This document shows positions 1 to 7,697 of a stretch of DNA of 16,554 bases, in pieces. Origin of the DNA: Lactifluus volemus (taxonomy: Eukaryota > Basidiomycota > Agaricomycetes > Russulales > Russulaceae); NCBI GenBank assembly GCA_022376515.1, contig WTXI01000554.1, positions 1 to 16,554 on the forward strand. Reading direction: 5' to 3'. The notes beneath the pieces were generated by a model that saw nothing but the letters and a program-made list of their open reading frames with translations, had not been told where the DNA came from and did not search any database. Within the stretch, counting starts at the first letter, position 1, and each line of letters starts with the position of its first letter. Both the position numbers and the translations under genes were made by a program.

Positions 1-27
1 TGTTTTGTTGGTGCCCATAATTGTAGT

Positions 28-32
28 GTAGG
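28..32. repeat. Target-site duplication, left copy (GTAGG)
   Basis: The five bases GTAGG stand directly before the TGTTA start of the left LTR. The same five bases follow directly after the TAACA end of the right LTR (7693-7697). A 5-bp duplication is usual for Ty3/gypsy integrases. It shows that the two LTRs belong to one insertion event and that the outer element borders are correct. Confidence 0.92.
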
Positions 33-468
33 TGTTAAGGGACTAGCTGTTCCTAGTTCCTAAGATAGGATCAAGTTGTTCAAGGGGACCAACAGAGACG
101 CGAGTCTAAGTTGGGTCTAGCTAAGTTATAGCACTTAGAGGGCTTCAAGAGGAGAGGGGATCACAAGGGGATTTGTGAGGAGGTTCAAGAGGCTAGTATT
201 GGAGAGAAGTCCAAGCTGGAGAGCAAGGACACAAGTCGAGGAGTCTTATATACTGTACAGGGCAAAGGGCGAGTGACATCAGTAATGATGTCATGAGCCT
301 GGGTCTAACTACGACGTCATCGAAGTTCTAGGCTAATGATGTCATAAGAGTCACTATGAGTCAAGAACACGCTGTTCGTACAAGGTGAGGCTCTGTCCGT
401 AAGCGAGAATAGACGGAAATGAAAAACATGAGGCAACAGGGAGGCAGAGGTCCAGACAATCCGTAACA
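33..468 (-). repeat. 3' LTR of the retrotransposon (436 bp)
   Basis: This copy begins TGTTAAGG and ends CCGTAACA on the plus strand, giving the short inverted ends TGTTA/TAACA. It aligns over its full length with 7253-7692. Read on the minus strand it contains a TATA-like box (245-252), the sequence complementary to the primer site (207-217), and a cluster of CRE/AP-1-like motifs (274-363). Its outer ends are intact, unlike the inner end of the other LTR. Confidence 0.95.
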
Positions 469-480
469 TTACCTCCCGTC
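469..480 (-). other. Polypurine tract (plus-strand primer)
   Basis: Read on the minus strand, GACGGGAGGTAA lies directly against the 3' LTR. A purine-rich run in this place is where retroelements prime second-strand DNA synthesis. It begins about 20 nt after the last stop codon of the tail reading frame (501-503). The position is diagnostic, but the tract is short, so its exact limits are uncertain. Confidence 0.75.
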
Positions 481-500
481 TTAGGTGATTGTCCCACCAA

Positions 501-1513
501 TCACTCAGCACTCCCAGAAGGAGGGGTCCAGGTTGTGGACGTCGTCGTCGTAGTCATCGCTGTACCAGTTCTGCTCGCCTCGTAGTCGGCTTTCGCATCC
601 TTGGCCCAAGCAGCGGGGCAGCGGTGACTCTTGTAATTTTCATGCCCCGTTCCAATGAGGCATTCCCCGCCTTTGCGCGGGCAGTTGACATGCGGGGTCC
701 AGCAGCGGGCGCCGACGTGCCCAGTTTGCGACAGAGGTTGCAGCGGGTGTTAGGCGGCTGCCACTCTTTGGCCTTTCTTCTTTCCCGCTGGGTTCTGGTA
801 GGTGCGACGGGCGTCTCTTCGCTGCTTCCAGCTCCTCCGCGCATGCGCGATCCTCCCACCTGTTGTCTGGTTTCTTCATTGGGAGGGCGAGGAGGGCGGG
901 GGCGCCTGGGACGACGACGGGGGTGGGGAGTTGAAGTGACGAGGCGGCGGTCCTCGTATGTCTGCCCTGTCGCTGAGGATGAAGGGGAGGAGTCTGGTGG
1001 TCGTCCCGTGGTTCCGAGGCGTCGGATGCTGTCCTCGTGCTTCTTGCGGAGGGTGCTGAGGTTCTGCCCAGTTTCCTCCCTTCCAGCTTCAGTCGTCCTT
1101 CTCCTCACCGTCCACCTGTAGCGTGCACTCTGCGTCAGTCCGGGTCCCCTAGTTGTCTGAGTGCTCGTCAACGGTGCGGCGGAAGACGTGGGTAGGGTGG
1201 AATAGGACGAGGTCGTCACGACCTGTCTGCTTGTCTGGATGGCTGCGGGCATTAAGGGGGCTTCGAACGGTCCCTTCTCCGTCTTGTACCCGGTGATGTA
1301 GGAGTCGTCCCTCATGGCGAACTTGACGAACTCCATTCTATGAATCCCCCACTCCGCGTCTTTTATCGTGAAGGAGTAGTCGTGGGGGTCGTCTTCTCGT
1401 AGTGGTGGAACCCTGCGGGGTAGGGATGGTTCTTTCTGGTATGGGGTCATGATTCTGGCGCGAGGAGGGGTAGGGAGACGCGGTATTTCTTGGATGTCGT
1501 CGTCGTCATCCAC
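501..1513 (-). pseudogene. C-terminal tail of pol / third ORF with a CCHC zinc knuckle (broken)
   Basis: Downstream of the chromodomain the element stays coding-like for about 1 kb. It opens with an Asp run, then a compact segment (about 1238-1396) with DDPHDYSFTIKDAEWGIHRM, KFAMRDDSY and ITGYKT that looks folded. A long Ser/Thr/Arg/Pro-rich basic linker follows. Near the end, one missing base separates CNLC (731-742) from a His and Cys in the next frame. Read across that break they form a canonical C-x2-C-x4-H-x4-C knuckle at 702-742, followed by further His and Cys residues as far as about 605. That frame stops at 501-503, next to the purine tract. I do not recognise the first domain. The knuckle suggests nucleic-acid binding. 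The tail may be the end of pol or a separate ORF; the reading frame changes at 1506-1513, where the chromodomain frame stops. Confidence 0.6.
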
Positions 1514-3240
1514 CGCGGTCTCGGAGGGGTGGCTGGTACGTAGCGAGGAGAGAGGGGGCCTCGGATATTGGGGAGGTGTCTCTACCCATCAGAGGTCCTG
1601 ATGACCTGGACGTCGACTGGGCAATTGCTGCGAGGAAGTCCCTATCCTCGGGCTGTAGACCGCTACTGGGCGGCGAGGAGTGGGAGTGAGAAGAGTTATT
1701 GGGGGAAGGCATTGGAGGAGAGACTTGAGGATCGGATGATGACTCGTCTTCTTTCTTCGCTTCTTTTATGTCTTCTGCGAGCGCCTTCTTTGGATGCTTC
1801 GGAAACTCTTTGAGAGTCCGGGGCCGGATGTTCCCTTCTGGTTCCCAGGTGTCATGTGCTTCGCTGTAGCCCTTCCATCGAACTCTATATTGACGTTTCC
1901 TATTGTTCTTGCCTCCACTCCACCGCATGTCGAGGATTTGATCCACTTCGTACTCCGTTTCACCTTCGATCAGGTCAGGTGGGGTTCTTCAAAGTTCTCA
2001 CCGTGCTCCTCCGTCTCCTTATATGGTGAGAGGAGGGAGGCATGGAAGACGTCGTGTATCTTCCATGAGGCAGGGAGTCGCAGTTTGAAAACCACCGGTG
2101 ACACGACTTTGGTCACAAGGAAGGGTCCATGCCGTTTGTTGCTTAGTTTGGCAGTGGGGTGTGTCGTCTTTAGATTAGTCCCTTCTAGCCAGACCTTCTC
2201 GCCTTCATGGAAAGGCCTGTAGTTACGTTGTCCCTTCTTCCTCTGGGCGTAACGTTGCAACGTGTTTTGAGCGGCTTTATTGATCGTTGAGCCTGCTCTC
2301 TTACACGTTCCAGGGTGCGTTGCTGTCTTCCAGAAGGGGGACGTTGGTTGTGATCGGTGGTCAGGTAGAGAGGGCGTGTGTCCCATGAGGAGTTCAAACG
2401 GCGTCTTGTTTGTGGTGGCGTTAGGCCACGACCTTTGTACGTACTGTGCCATAGGTAACCAGGTAGCCCAGTCGTCTTGTTCGTAATTCCCATAGATCCT
2501 TAAGTACTGCTCCAGCCACTGGTTAGTGCGTTCTGATTGCCCGTCTGTCTGTGGGTGGTAAGCTGTACTGAGGTTCTGAGCTGACCCTAGTATCGACAGA
2601 GTCTCGTGCGAAGTTAGCGTGAAGCGGGGTCTCGGTCTGAGATGACTTTTCTAGGGGCCATAGTGGGGGAACACGTGTTCGGCATACAGGAGGCCACTCC
2701 TGGTGCGTCTATGGTTTTGTTACAGGGGAGGAAGACGGCTGCTTTGGTGCAGTCGTGGTCGTGATCGTGAGGATGGAGTCATATCCTTTTGACAGGGGTA
2801 GGTCGGTTATCAGGTCTAGGGCTATGGTTTCAAAGGGGGCGGCGTTCGTTCTGTGGTGATGGGGAAGATGGGGATCTTGGGTTTGGTGGTGCGACTTTTG
2901 TCTTGGCAGACGCACATCCTTGCACATAGTTTTTGACGAATTGTTTGACGTCGGGCCACCAGTAGTCGCGCGTGACAAGCAGGTAGGTGTAAAAAATTCC
3001 GGGGTGTCCTGCCGTCTGGTGGTCATGGTAGTGAGTACTATCTCCCGTCTCAGGGGGTTGTCTACCACGACAACCGGCTTGTTATCGTGGAACCAGATGT
3101 CGTCCCTCTTGTGCATGCGAGGGTGGAGTTCCGACCAGTGGAGGAGTTCGCGGGGCGGGTTTGTGCCAAAGACGCGTTCTTCGAGGGAGGAGAGGCTGAT
3201 GGCTCGGACGAAGACTGAGTCAGGGAGACTGTGACATCCT
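1506..3240 (-). pseudogene. Integrase with C-terminal chromodomain (frameshifted)
   Basis: Inserts element cDNA into chromatin. The N-terminal zinc-binding region lies near 2890-3080, with a HxHQTAGHPG-like stretch. The catalytic core shows ALDLITDLP with the first Asp at 2814-2816, ISDRDP with the second Asp at 2635-2637, and HPQTDGQSERTNQ with Glu at 2531-2533, in roughly D-35-E spacing. A GPF-type stretch (KRHGPFLVTKVVSP) and the VFHASLLSPYKE motif follow at about 1995-2150. The chromodomain (about 1811-1965) has YRVRWKGY and DTWEPE, including aromatic residues of the kind that cage methyl-lysine. A Ser/Pro-rich stretch runs to a stop at 1506-1508. At least four frame changes break it, and the core D-E distance is not a multiple of three. 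Chromodomains of this class usually direct insertion to marked chromatin. Confidence 0.88.
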
Positions 3241-3379
3241 GGTTGTCTCCTTTCCCTGGTCGTAATCTGGGCGGCGCGAGAGGTGGTCCCTTGTTGTACT
3301 TCCCAGGCTTGTGGATCAGTTTGTAGTTATATTCCGCAAGTCGTGGGATGTACGGGCACTCTCCTGTTGATTTTCTGTG

Positions 3380-4790
3380 GGTTGCGCCAGTGTTGTAGGT
3401 TAGCATGGTCCGTGAAACACTAACTTCGTGTGCGCGCCCAGTAGGAGATGTCGCCAGTTTCTAGTCCTTTGACTACTGCCATTAGTTCGATCGAAGATGT
3501 CATAGCCGCGTTCAGCTTCGTTCAGGTTTCTGAGTGGTAGGCTACTGGTCTCTGTTTCCCATTGTCGTCGCGCTGGTAGAGGATGGCTCCTATCGCGTAC
3601 TGGGAGGCGTCACCTCTAGTTCGAACTGTTGGCTTCGTCTGGTCGGAAGAGTACCGGGTCGCTGGTGACTATGTCAATCAGTTTGTTCAGGCGTCTGCAC
3701 TCCTGCGTCCATTTGAACGTTTGCCCCTTTTTGGAGGCTTGTGAGGTTTGGCGATGTGGGCGAATCCTCTGATGAATGGTCTTTGGTACCCAAGACTCCT
3801 AGGGTGCTCCGTACTTGGGTCACAGTGATAGTTGTCGCGGCCACGTTGCCAGGCCACTCGCTTGGTTGGATCTATGCGGATGGTTCCATCCTTCACGTAG
3901 ATGCCTAGGTATTCTACTGCGTCCTTCTCAAACTCGCACTTGGGGAGTTTGAGGAATAGGCTGTGGTCGCGGAATACTTGTAGGACTTTCCGCGTTATTA
4001 ACGGTGGCGGGCTGGGTCTTTGTGCGTGGCTATCAGGAAGTCGTCCATGTACCCGTGGCATTCCCAGGGAATTCATCGTAGATGGGTTTAAAGACCTGTC
4101 CGCCATTCGTTGGAAGGTGGCCGGGGAGTTGTTCAGTCCGAATAACATGACGTTGGGTGGTATAGTCCGAAGGGGGTTTTGAAGGCCGCTTCCAGCGGTC
4201 TCCTCTTGATGCGTATATTGTGGTACCCTGATCGGATGTCGAATTTGGTGAACAGTTCCTTGCCACTGAGTTCCTCCATGATTGTTCTATCTTGGCATGG
4301 GGTAGACGTCCTGACCGTCCATTGTTGACCTTCGATAGTCTTGGATGGGGCGGAGACTCCATCTTTCTTTTTGATGAAGAACCAGGGCGTCGACCAAGGG
4401 GAGTTGGATTTTTCGATGTAGTTTTTTGTTCGTGTTCGTCAATCCACTCCTTCGTGGCTGTTTTCTCCGCTGTGGTCAAGGGTACACTTTGCAGTTGATG
4501 ACGTCTGGTGCTTCGGGTTTTAATTTGATCGTGGTCCTCTGGTCTGGATGGGGGAATCTTTGCTCCTTCTGAGAAGACGTCGCAAAGTCTCGGTATTGTG
4601 GGGGATTTCACTTTTTCTTTGTCTTTGTTTGCTTTTCCGCCCACTGCTGTGCGCCATGTTGACTTTGCTGACTAGGATGATCGTCTCCTTCTTCCCAGGC
4701 AGGGTCCACGTGCTCGTCGTACATCATTCGTTCCTGTCTTTTCTTTACTCGGTCGTACCACTTGGCTTCTAGGTGTACTGGGGTCCTTTA
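3380..4790 (-). pseudogene. Reverse transcriptase and RNase H (frameshifted)
   Basis: Copies element RNA to DNA and removes the RNA strand. The start shows the usual Ty3/gypsy order: PLTTAEKTATKEWIDEH, then a PWFFIKKKDG-like stretch, then FTKFDIRSGYHNIRI with the first catalytic Asp at 4238-4240, then FKTPFGL, GLNNSPATFQRMADR, and YMDDFLIAT with YMDD at 4040-4051. The KCEFEKDAVEYLGIYV motif follows near 3900. RNase H begins with DASQYAIGAILYQ (Asp at 3609-3611) and continues to a TDHANLTY-like motif near 3400. These motifs lie in different frames, so at least five small indels break the domain. The catalytic residues themselves are still present. Confidence 0.9.
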
Positions 4791-5213
4791 GTTGACTGTT
4801 TCCCAGTCAACTTTGGCTGGAATGCTTTCAGCCAAGGGTATCCCAAGATGATTCGGTCCGAGCCCAGGTTTGAGACATAGAAGTTCTGTACTTCTTCCTT
4901 GTCTCCTTGTCTGATCTGAGCTCGCAGTAGTGGGTGAGGGCTCCTGCTGTATTAGCAGAGCCATCGGCGTTGGTGATGGTTCGGGGAAGGGGGAGTTTCT
5001 GGAGGGCGACGTTTAAGAAAGGAGGCGGTGGAGGTGTCCATGAGGTTTTCTGTGGCTCCGCTGTCCACAAGGGTTTTTACTTCGGCCATTCGCTGCATGG
5101 ATCGGTAGGGCACATTCAAAATCATAGAATTCCGAGTCCTAATACCGATCCGATACAGTTCTATAGCTCTTTCCCAGGCCGGTGGGTTAGAGCCGCCTAA
5201 AAACCCTCGTCTT
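4791..5213 (-). pseudogene. Retroelement aspartic protease (frameshifted)
   Basis: Cuts the Gag-Pol polyprotein. The active-site loop LVDSGATENLM is readable, with DSGATEN at 5045-5065. It is followed by LPLPRTITNADGSANTAG, a Ty3/gypsy-typical flap region, and by a DRIILGYPWLKAF-like end near 4820-4870. Frame changes lie between the active site and the flap and again before the C-terminal motif, so it cannot be made in one piece. Retroviral-type proteases act as dimers; one DSG per monomer is present, as expected. It lies between the gag zinc knuckle and the reverse transcriptase, the normal order. Confidence 0.85.
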
Positions 5214-6570
5214 TCAGCATGCTGTCCATGAGCTCTTCGCGTTGCTCCTGGACATTCCTCTGACTTTCCTAGAAAGTCTTTCTTGTCGTCGTCCTCTCTG
5301 GTTCTTCACTTGGCTCCGTCTGTGTGAGGCTTCTTTTGCTACTACACGCTTGGGCGGTTTCCAGGTGTTCGTCCTTCCCTTCTTTTTTGGGCAGACTCTG
5401 GCCATGTGTCCGGTTTCTTTGCAGAAGAAGCAAGCCCCTTTCTTCATGAGGCTTCTTTTCTGCGTCTGTCATGGCGTTGACTGGACGTTGTCTACGTCCA
5501 TGGCGTCGGAGCGTCGGTCCTTCTGTCTGTTTTGGTTCCTGCCAGGTGCGTCTGCCGTCTTTGCTTTCTTTGTACTTTTTGACACGCTCCTGGAATCCGT
5601 GCGCACCCCACTCCGCCCATTTGGCTTGCTCGGCTCTGGCCGCATCTGCCCATTGCTGGAAGGTGCGCGGGGCTGGATTGATGTGGTAGAGGGCGTTGTG
5701 TAGTGCTTGCTGGAGTCCCTGTCGGAACATGATGATGGTTCCTTTGTCCTGAAGGCTTCTGTTTGCCTTCCTGGCAGTTCCGTGAAGTCGCTGATGTAGG
5801 TGTCCAGTTCTCCTCCCTTCATCTGAAGGTTGGAGAGGTTTCTCTCTGCGTTCTGTTCTGCCGCCGTGTCCTGGAACGCGCTTCTAAATTCGTCTGCGAA
5901 AGTGTCCCACAGCCATTGGTTGTCGTAACCGACTGGGTTCACATTTCGCGTCGTAACGTTGTGAAGCCATTGGAACCTGGGTCCTGTTCCAGTTGGCGAC
6001 TTGGGTCCTTTGATGTAGGACAGACAGTTGGCGACTCTTTGGTAGGGAAGGGCGAAGGCGTAGTTGAAGTGTTTTGAGGCAAAAGGTTCCATTCGTCCAT
6101 GAAGTCATCCGCTTTCTGTCTATCTCCATCAAAGATGGTAGGCGGTCGTCCAGTGGGCGCTCCCATGAGGTAGCCTGGCCCGGCATTGGTCCTTGTGGCA
6201 GTCCGCCTCCTGGGGGCCCTCCTCCTGGGGGCCCTGCTGGGGGCCAGCCTGGGTCCTCCTCCATGAGGTGGGCTTGAGGTGGTCCTTGTGGGGCCTGAGG
6301 GCCTTGAGGCGGCCTGGAGGTGGTGCTCCTCCTGGTTGAGTACCATCCTTGATCGACAACGGAGGGAGTGGTCCTCCTCCTCTTATCGCTAGGTTGGCCA
6401 CAGCTGTCAGTGCTTTCGGTCATGGTTGCTCTGACTTGTATCGGTTCTGGTTCTATTGTGATGGCGTCCACTTGCTCTGCAAGGTGGGTCATTGGGGTGT
6501 TCGCTGGTGGTTCTTGGTAAGAGTGGGTGGATAGGGGGTCGTTGGTTCTGGTTCCCCCGTGCTCCATCAT
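5214..6570 (-). pseudogene. Gag with CCHC zinc knuckle (frameshifted)
   Basis: Structural protein that packages element RNA. The start is taken at the double ATG (6565-6570). Order of parts: an acidic N-terminal stretch; a Pro/Gly/Gln-rich segment built on short DNA repeats (about 6170-6330); GRPPTIFDGDRQKADDFMDEW, which begins the capsid-like domain; LPYQRVANCLSYIKGP; the core FADEFRSAFQD, LQMKGGELDTYISDF (about 5765-5890); FRQGLQQALHNAL; a basic linker; and a perfect C-x2-C-x4-H-x4-C knuckle, CFFCKETGHMARVC (5391-5432). The reading frame changes near 6090, 5740 and 5450, so the protein is broken. Core motifs match the retrotransposon gag family common in basidiomycetes. Known knuckles of this type bind RNA during packaging. 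Confidence 0.88.
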
Positions 6571-6586
6571 CTTCCACTGTCTTCCC

Positions 6587-6898
6587 TTATTGCGTTAAGA
6601 GCGCGATTGTTCGGGTGTTGGGCATCAGTCTCGTGCCACCATCCTGCTCCTGCTGCTTCATTGAGTCTGAGCGCAGGACAGGATTGAGTATTTCATGGTG
6701 GCGTAGCACAGCGTGCCAGACGTCGTTGATGAATTCTACGCGGACGGACTCTCCTTCTTGCGCTGCGCAGTAACACCGGTCTGTGGGATTCCAGTATATA
6801 CCGCCTTTACGTGCGTAGGTAAGTCGTCGTTGTATGGTGGGCACTGGGATCAGTGTTTCGTTGTCGGGGAATTCTATTCTGAGGAGGGTCGCGCTCAT
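6587..6898 (-). CDS. Unrecognised 103-aa upstream ORF of the element
   Basis: An uninterrupted ATG-to-TAA frame lies ahead of gag on the same strand, ending 16 nt before the gag ATG pair. It begins MSATLLRIEFPDNETLIPVP and contains RKGGIYWNPTDRCYCAAQEG and VEFINDVWHAVLRHHEILNP, a balanced composition that reads like a folded protein. It is one of the few frames in this element without a break. I recognise no domain. It could be a separate small protein, a true N-terminal part of gag cut off by a frame change, or a chance frame. The short gap would suit reinitiation, but this is inference. Confidence 0.4.
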   Translation of the reverse strand: MSATLLRIEFPDNETLIPVPTIQRRLTYARKGGIYWNPTDRCYCAAQEGESVRVEFINDVWHAVLRHHEILNPVLRSDSMKQQEQDGGTRLMPNTRTIALLTQ

Positions 6899-7241
6899 AT
6901 TGCAACTGCAAGTACGCTGACTTCTGAGGCAGTTCTGGCAAAGGGATGAGAATCTAGGCGCCGTCGTGTTCTAGTTCCGGGTCAAGCGTTTCCAATAGGA
7001 TCGTCTCGCTTCTGTAGTCTTCTAGACTTGTCGCTCAGGATCTCGTCTGCCTGCTCAATGGTCTGAGCAAGTTCGTGGGAGTTCCGTCAGAGCCTTCGCT
7101 TCTTTTCACCTGTAGCTAGGTCGAGTAGGAGGAGTACCGTGTAGTATTCCTGCTCCCCGGGAGATCCGGATGGCAAGTGCCTCTACCAGATATTCAATGC
7201 GGTCGTTCAGAGGTTCTGCCACCTTTCAGTGGGTGTGTGGG
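6899..7241 (-). other. Element leader between primer site and first ORF
   Basis: These 343 nt separate the primer site from the first clear ATG. There is no intact frame. One stretch (about 7021-7080, minus strand) reads SHELAQTIEQADEILSDKSR, a helix-like sequence. A second frame nearer the ORF reads LEDYRSETILLETLDPELEH. The leader may therefore hold a degraded N-terminal coding part rather than being purely untranslated. Packaging signals would be expected here, but I cannot show one. Confidence 0.4.
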
Positions 7242-7252
7242 AGCTTGGACTT
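7242..7252 (-). other. Primer-binding site, self-priming type
   Basis: Directly inside the 5' LTR the minus strand reads AAGTCCAAGCT. It does not begin TGG, which a tRNA 3' CCA end would require. It is the exact 11-nt complement of AGCTTGGACTT inside the LTR (minus strand, 7427-7437; also 207-217 in the other LTR). The match stops after exactly 11 nt on both sides. Tf1 of fission yeast primes from the first 11 nt of its own RNA in the same way. Confidence 0.75.
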
Positions 7253-7463
7253 AGTTTAGGGACTAGCTGTTCCTAGTTCCTGAGATAGGATCAAGTGTTC
7301 AAGGGGGACCAACAGGGACGCGAGTCTAAGTTGGGTCTAACTAAGTTATAGCACTTAGAGGGCTTCAAGAGGAGAGGGGATCACAAGGAGATTTGTGAGG
7401 AGGTTCAAAGGGCTAGTATTGGAGAGAAGTCCAAGCTGGAGAGCAAGGACACAAGTCGAGGAG

Positions 7464-7470
7464 TCTTATA
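7464..7470 (-). promoter_or_regulatory. TATA box of the element promoter
   Basis: Minus-strand TATAAGA starts 33 nt upstream of 7437, the first base of the LTR sequence complementary to the primer site. In the other LTR the box is longer (TATATAAG, 245-252). The spacing is right for transcription to start exactly at the self-primer. This is a placement from sequence only; no start has been mapped. Confidence 0.6.
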
Positions 7471-7493
7471 CACTGTACAGGGCAAAGGGTGAG

Positions 7494-7580
7494 TGACATC
7501 AGTAATGATGTCATGAGCCTGGGTCTAACTACGACGTCATCGAAGTTCTAGGCTAATGATCATAAGGTCACTATGAGTCA
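7494..7580 (-). promoter_or_regulatory. CRE/AP-1-like motif cluster in U3
   Basis: Motifs on the plus strand: TGACATCA (7494-7501), TGATGTCA (7506-7513), GACGTCAT (7533-7540) and a perfect TGAGTCA (7574-7580). The other LTR has all of these plus a further TGATGTCA (337-344), which is deleted here to TGATCA. They lie just upstream of the TATA box in transcript direction. TGACGTCA-like and TGAGTCA sites are bound by fungal bZIP factors of the ATF/CREB and Gcn4/AP-1 families. Confidence 0.55.
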
Positions 7581-7692
7581 AGAACACGCCGTTCTGTGTC
7601 GTACAAGGTGAGGCTCTGTCCGTAAGCGAGAATAGACGGAAATGAAAAACATGAGGCAACAGGGAGGCAGAGGTCCAGACGAATCCGTAACA

Positions 7693-7697
7693 GTAGG
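7693..7697. repeat. Target-site duplication, right copy (GTAGG)
   Basis: Identical to 28-32 and directly adjoining the 5' LTR end. The flanks on both sides are rich in GTAGT/GTAGG (for example about 7735-7800), so the insertion went into a simple GTAG-rich stretch. Confidence 0.92.

Larger units (their letters stand above)
33..7692 (-). mobile_element. Decayed full-length Ty3/gypsy chromovirus retrotransposon
   Basis: This is a 7,660-bp element with LTRs at both ends, a 5-bp target duplication, a primer site inside the right LTR and a purine tract inside the left LTR, so it is transcribed on the minus strand. Internal motifs run in chromovirus order: gag with CCHC, protease DSGAT, reverse transcriptase YMDD, RNase H, integrase D,D,E, chromodomain. 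The coding region shifts between all three frames more than a dozen times and the LTRs differ by about a dozen substitutions and six short indels, so the copy is defective. The self-complementary primer site and chromodomain point to the Tf1/sushi-like branch. The family assignment is firm. The exact clade is inferred and would need a reverse transcriptase tree. Confidence 0.95.
7253..7692 (-). repeat. 5' LTR of the retrotransposon (440 bp)
   Basis: Aligns end to end with 33-468, with about eleven substitutions (nine of them transitions) and six small indels, including a 6-bp insertion near 7597. The outer end (CCGTAACA at 7692) is intact. The inner end, which should read TGTTAAGG on the plus strand, is changed to AGTTTAGG. 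From the inferred transcript start at 7437, U3 covers 7438-7692 and R/U5 covers 7253-7437. Confidence 0.95.

Noticed and set aside
489..1121. Long plus-strand frame of 210 codons inside the element
   Set aside because: It is the complement of the Arg/Pro/Ser-rich tail coding sequence and has no motif; the minus strand carries the zinc knuckle and chromodomain context.
7235..7252. Conventional tRNA primer site next to the 5' LTR
   Set aside because: The sequence does not begin with TGG, so it cannot pair with a tRNA CCA end, whereas an exact 11-nt self-complement exists in the LTR.
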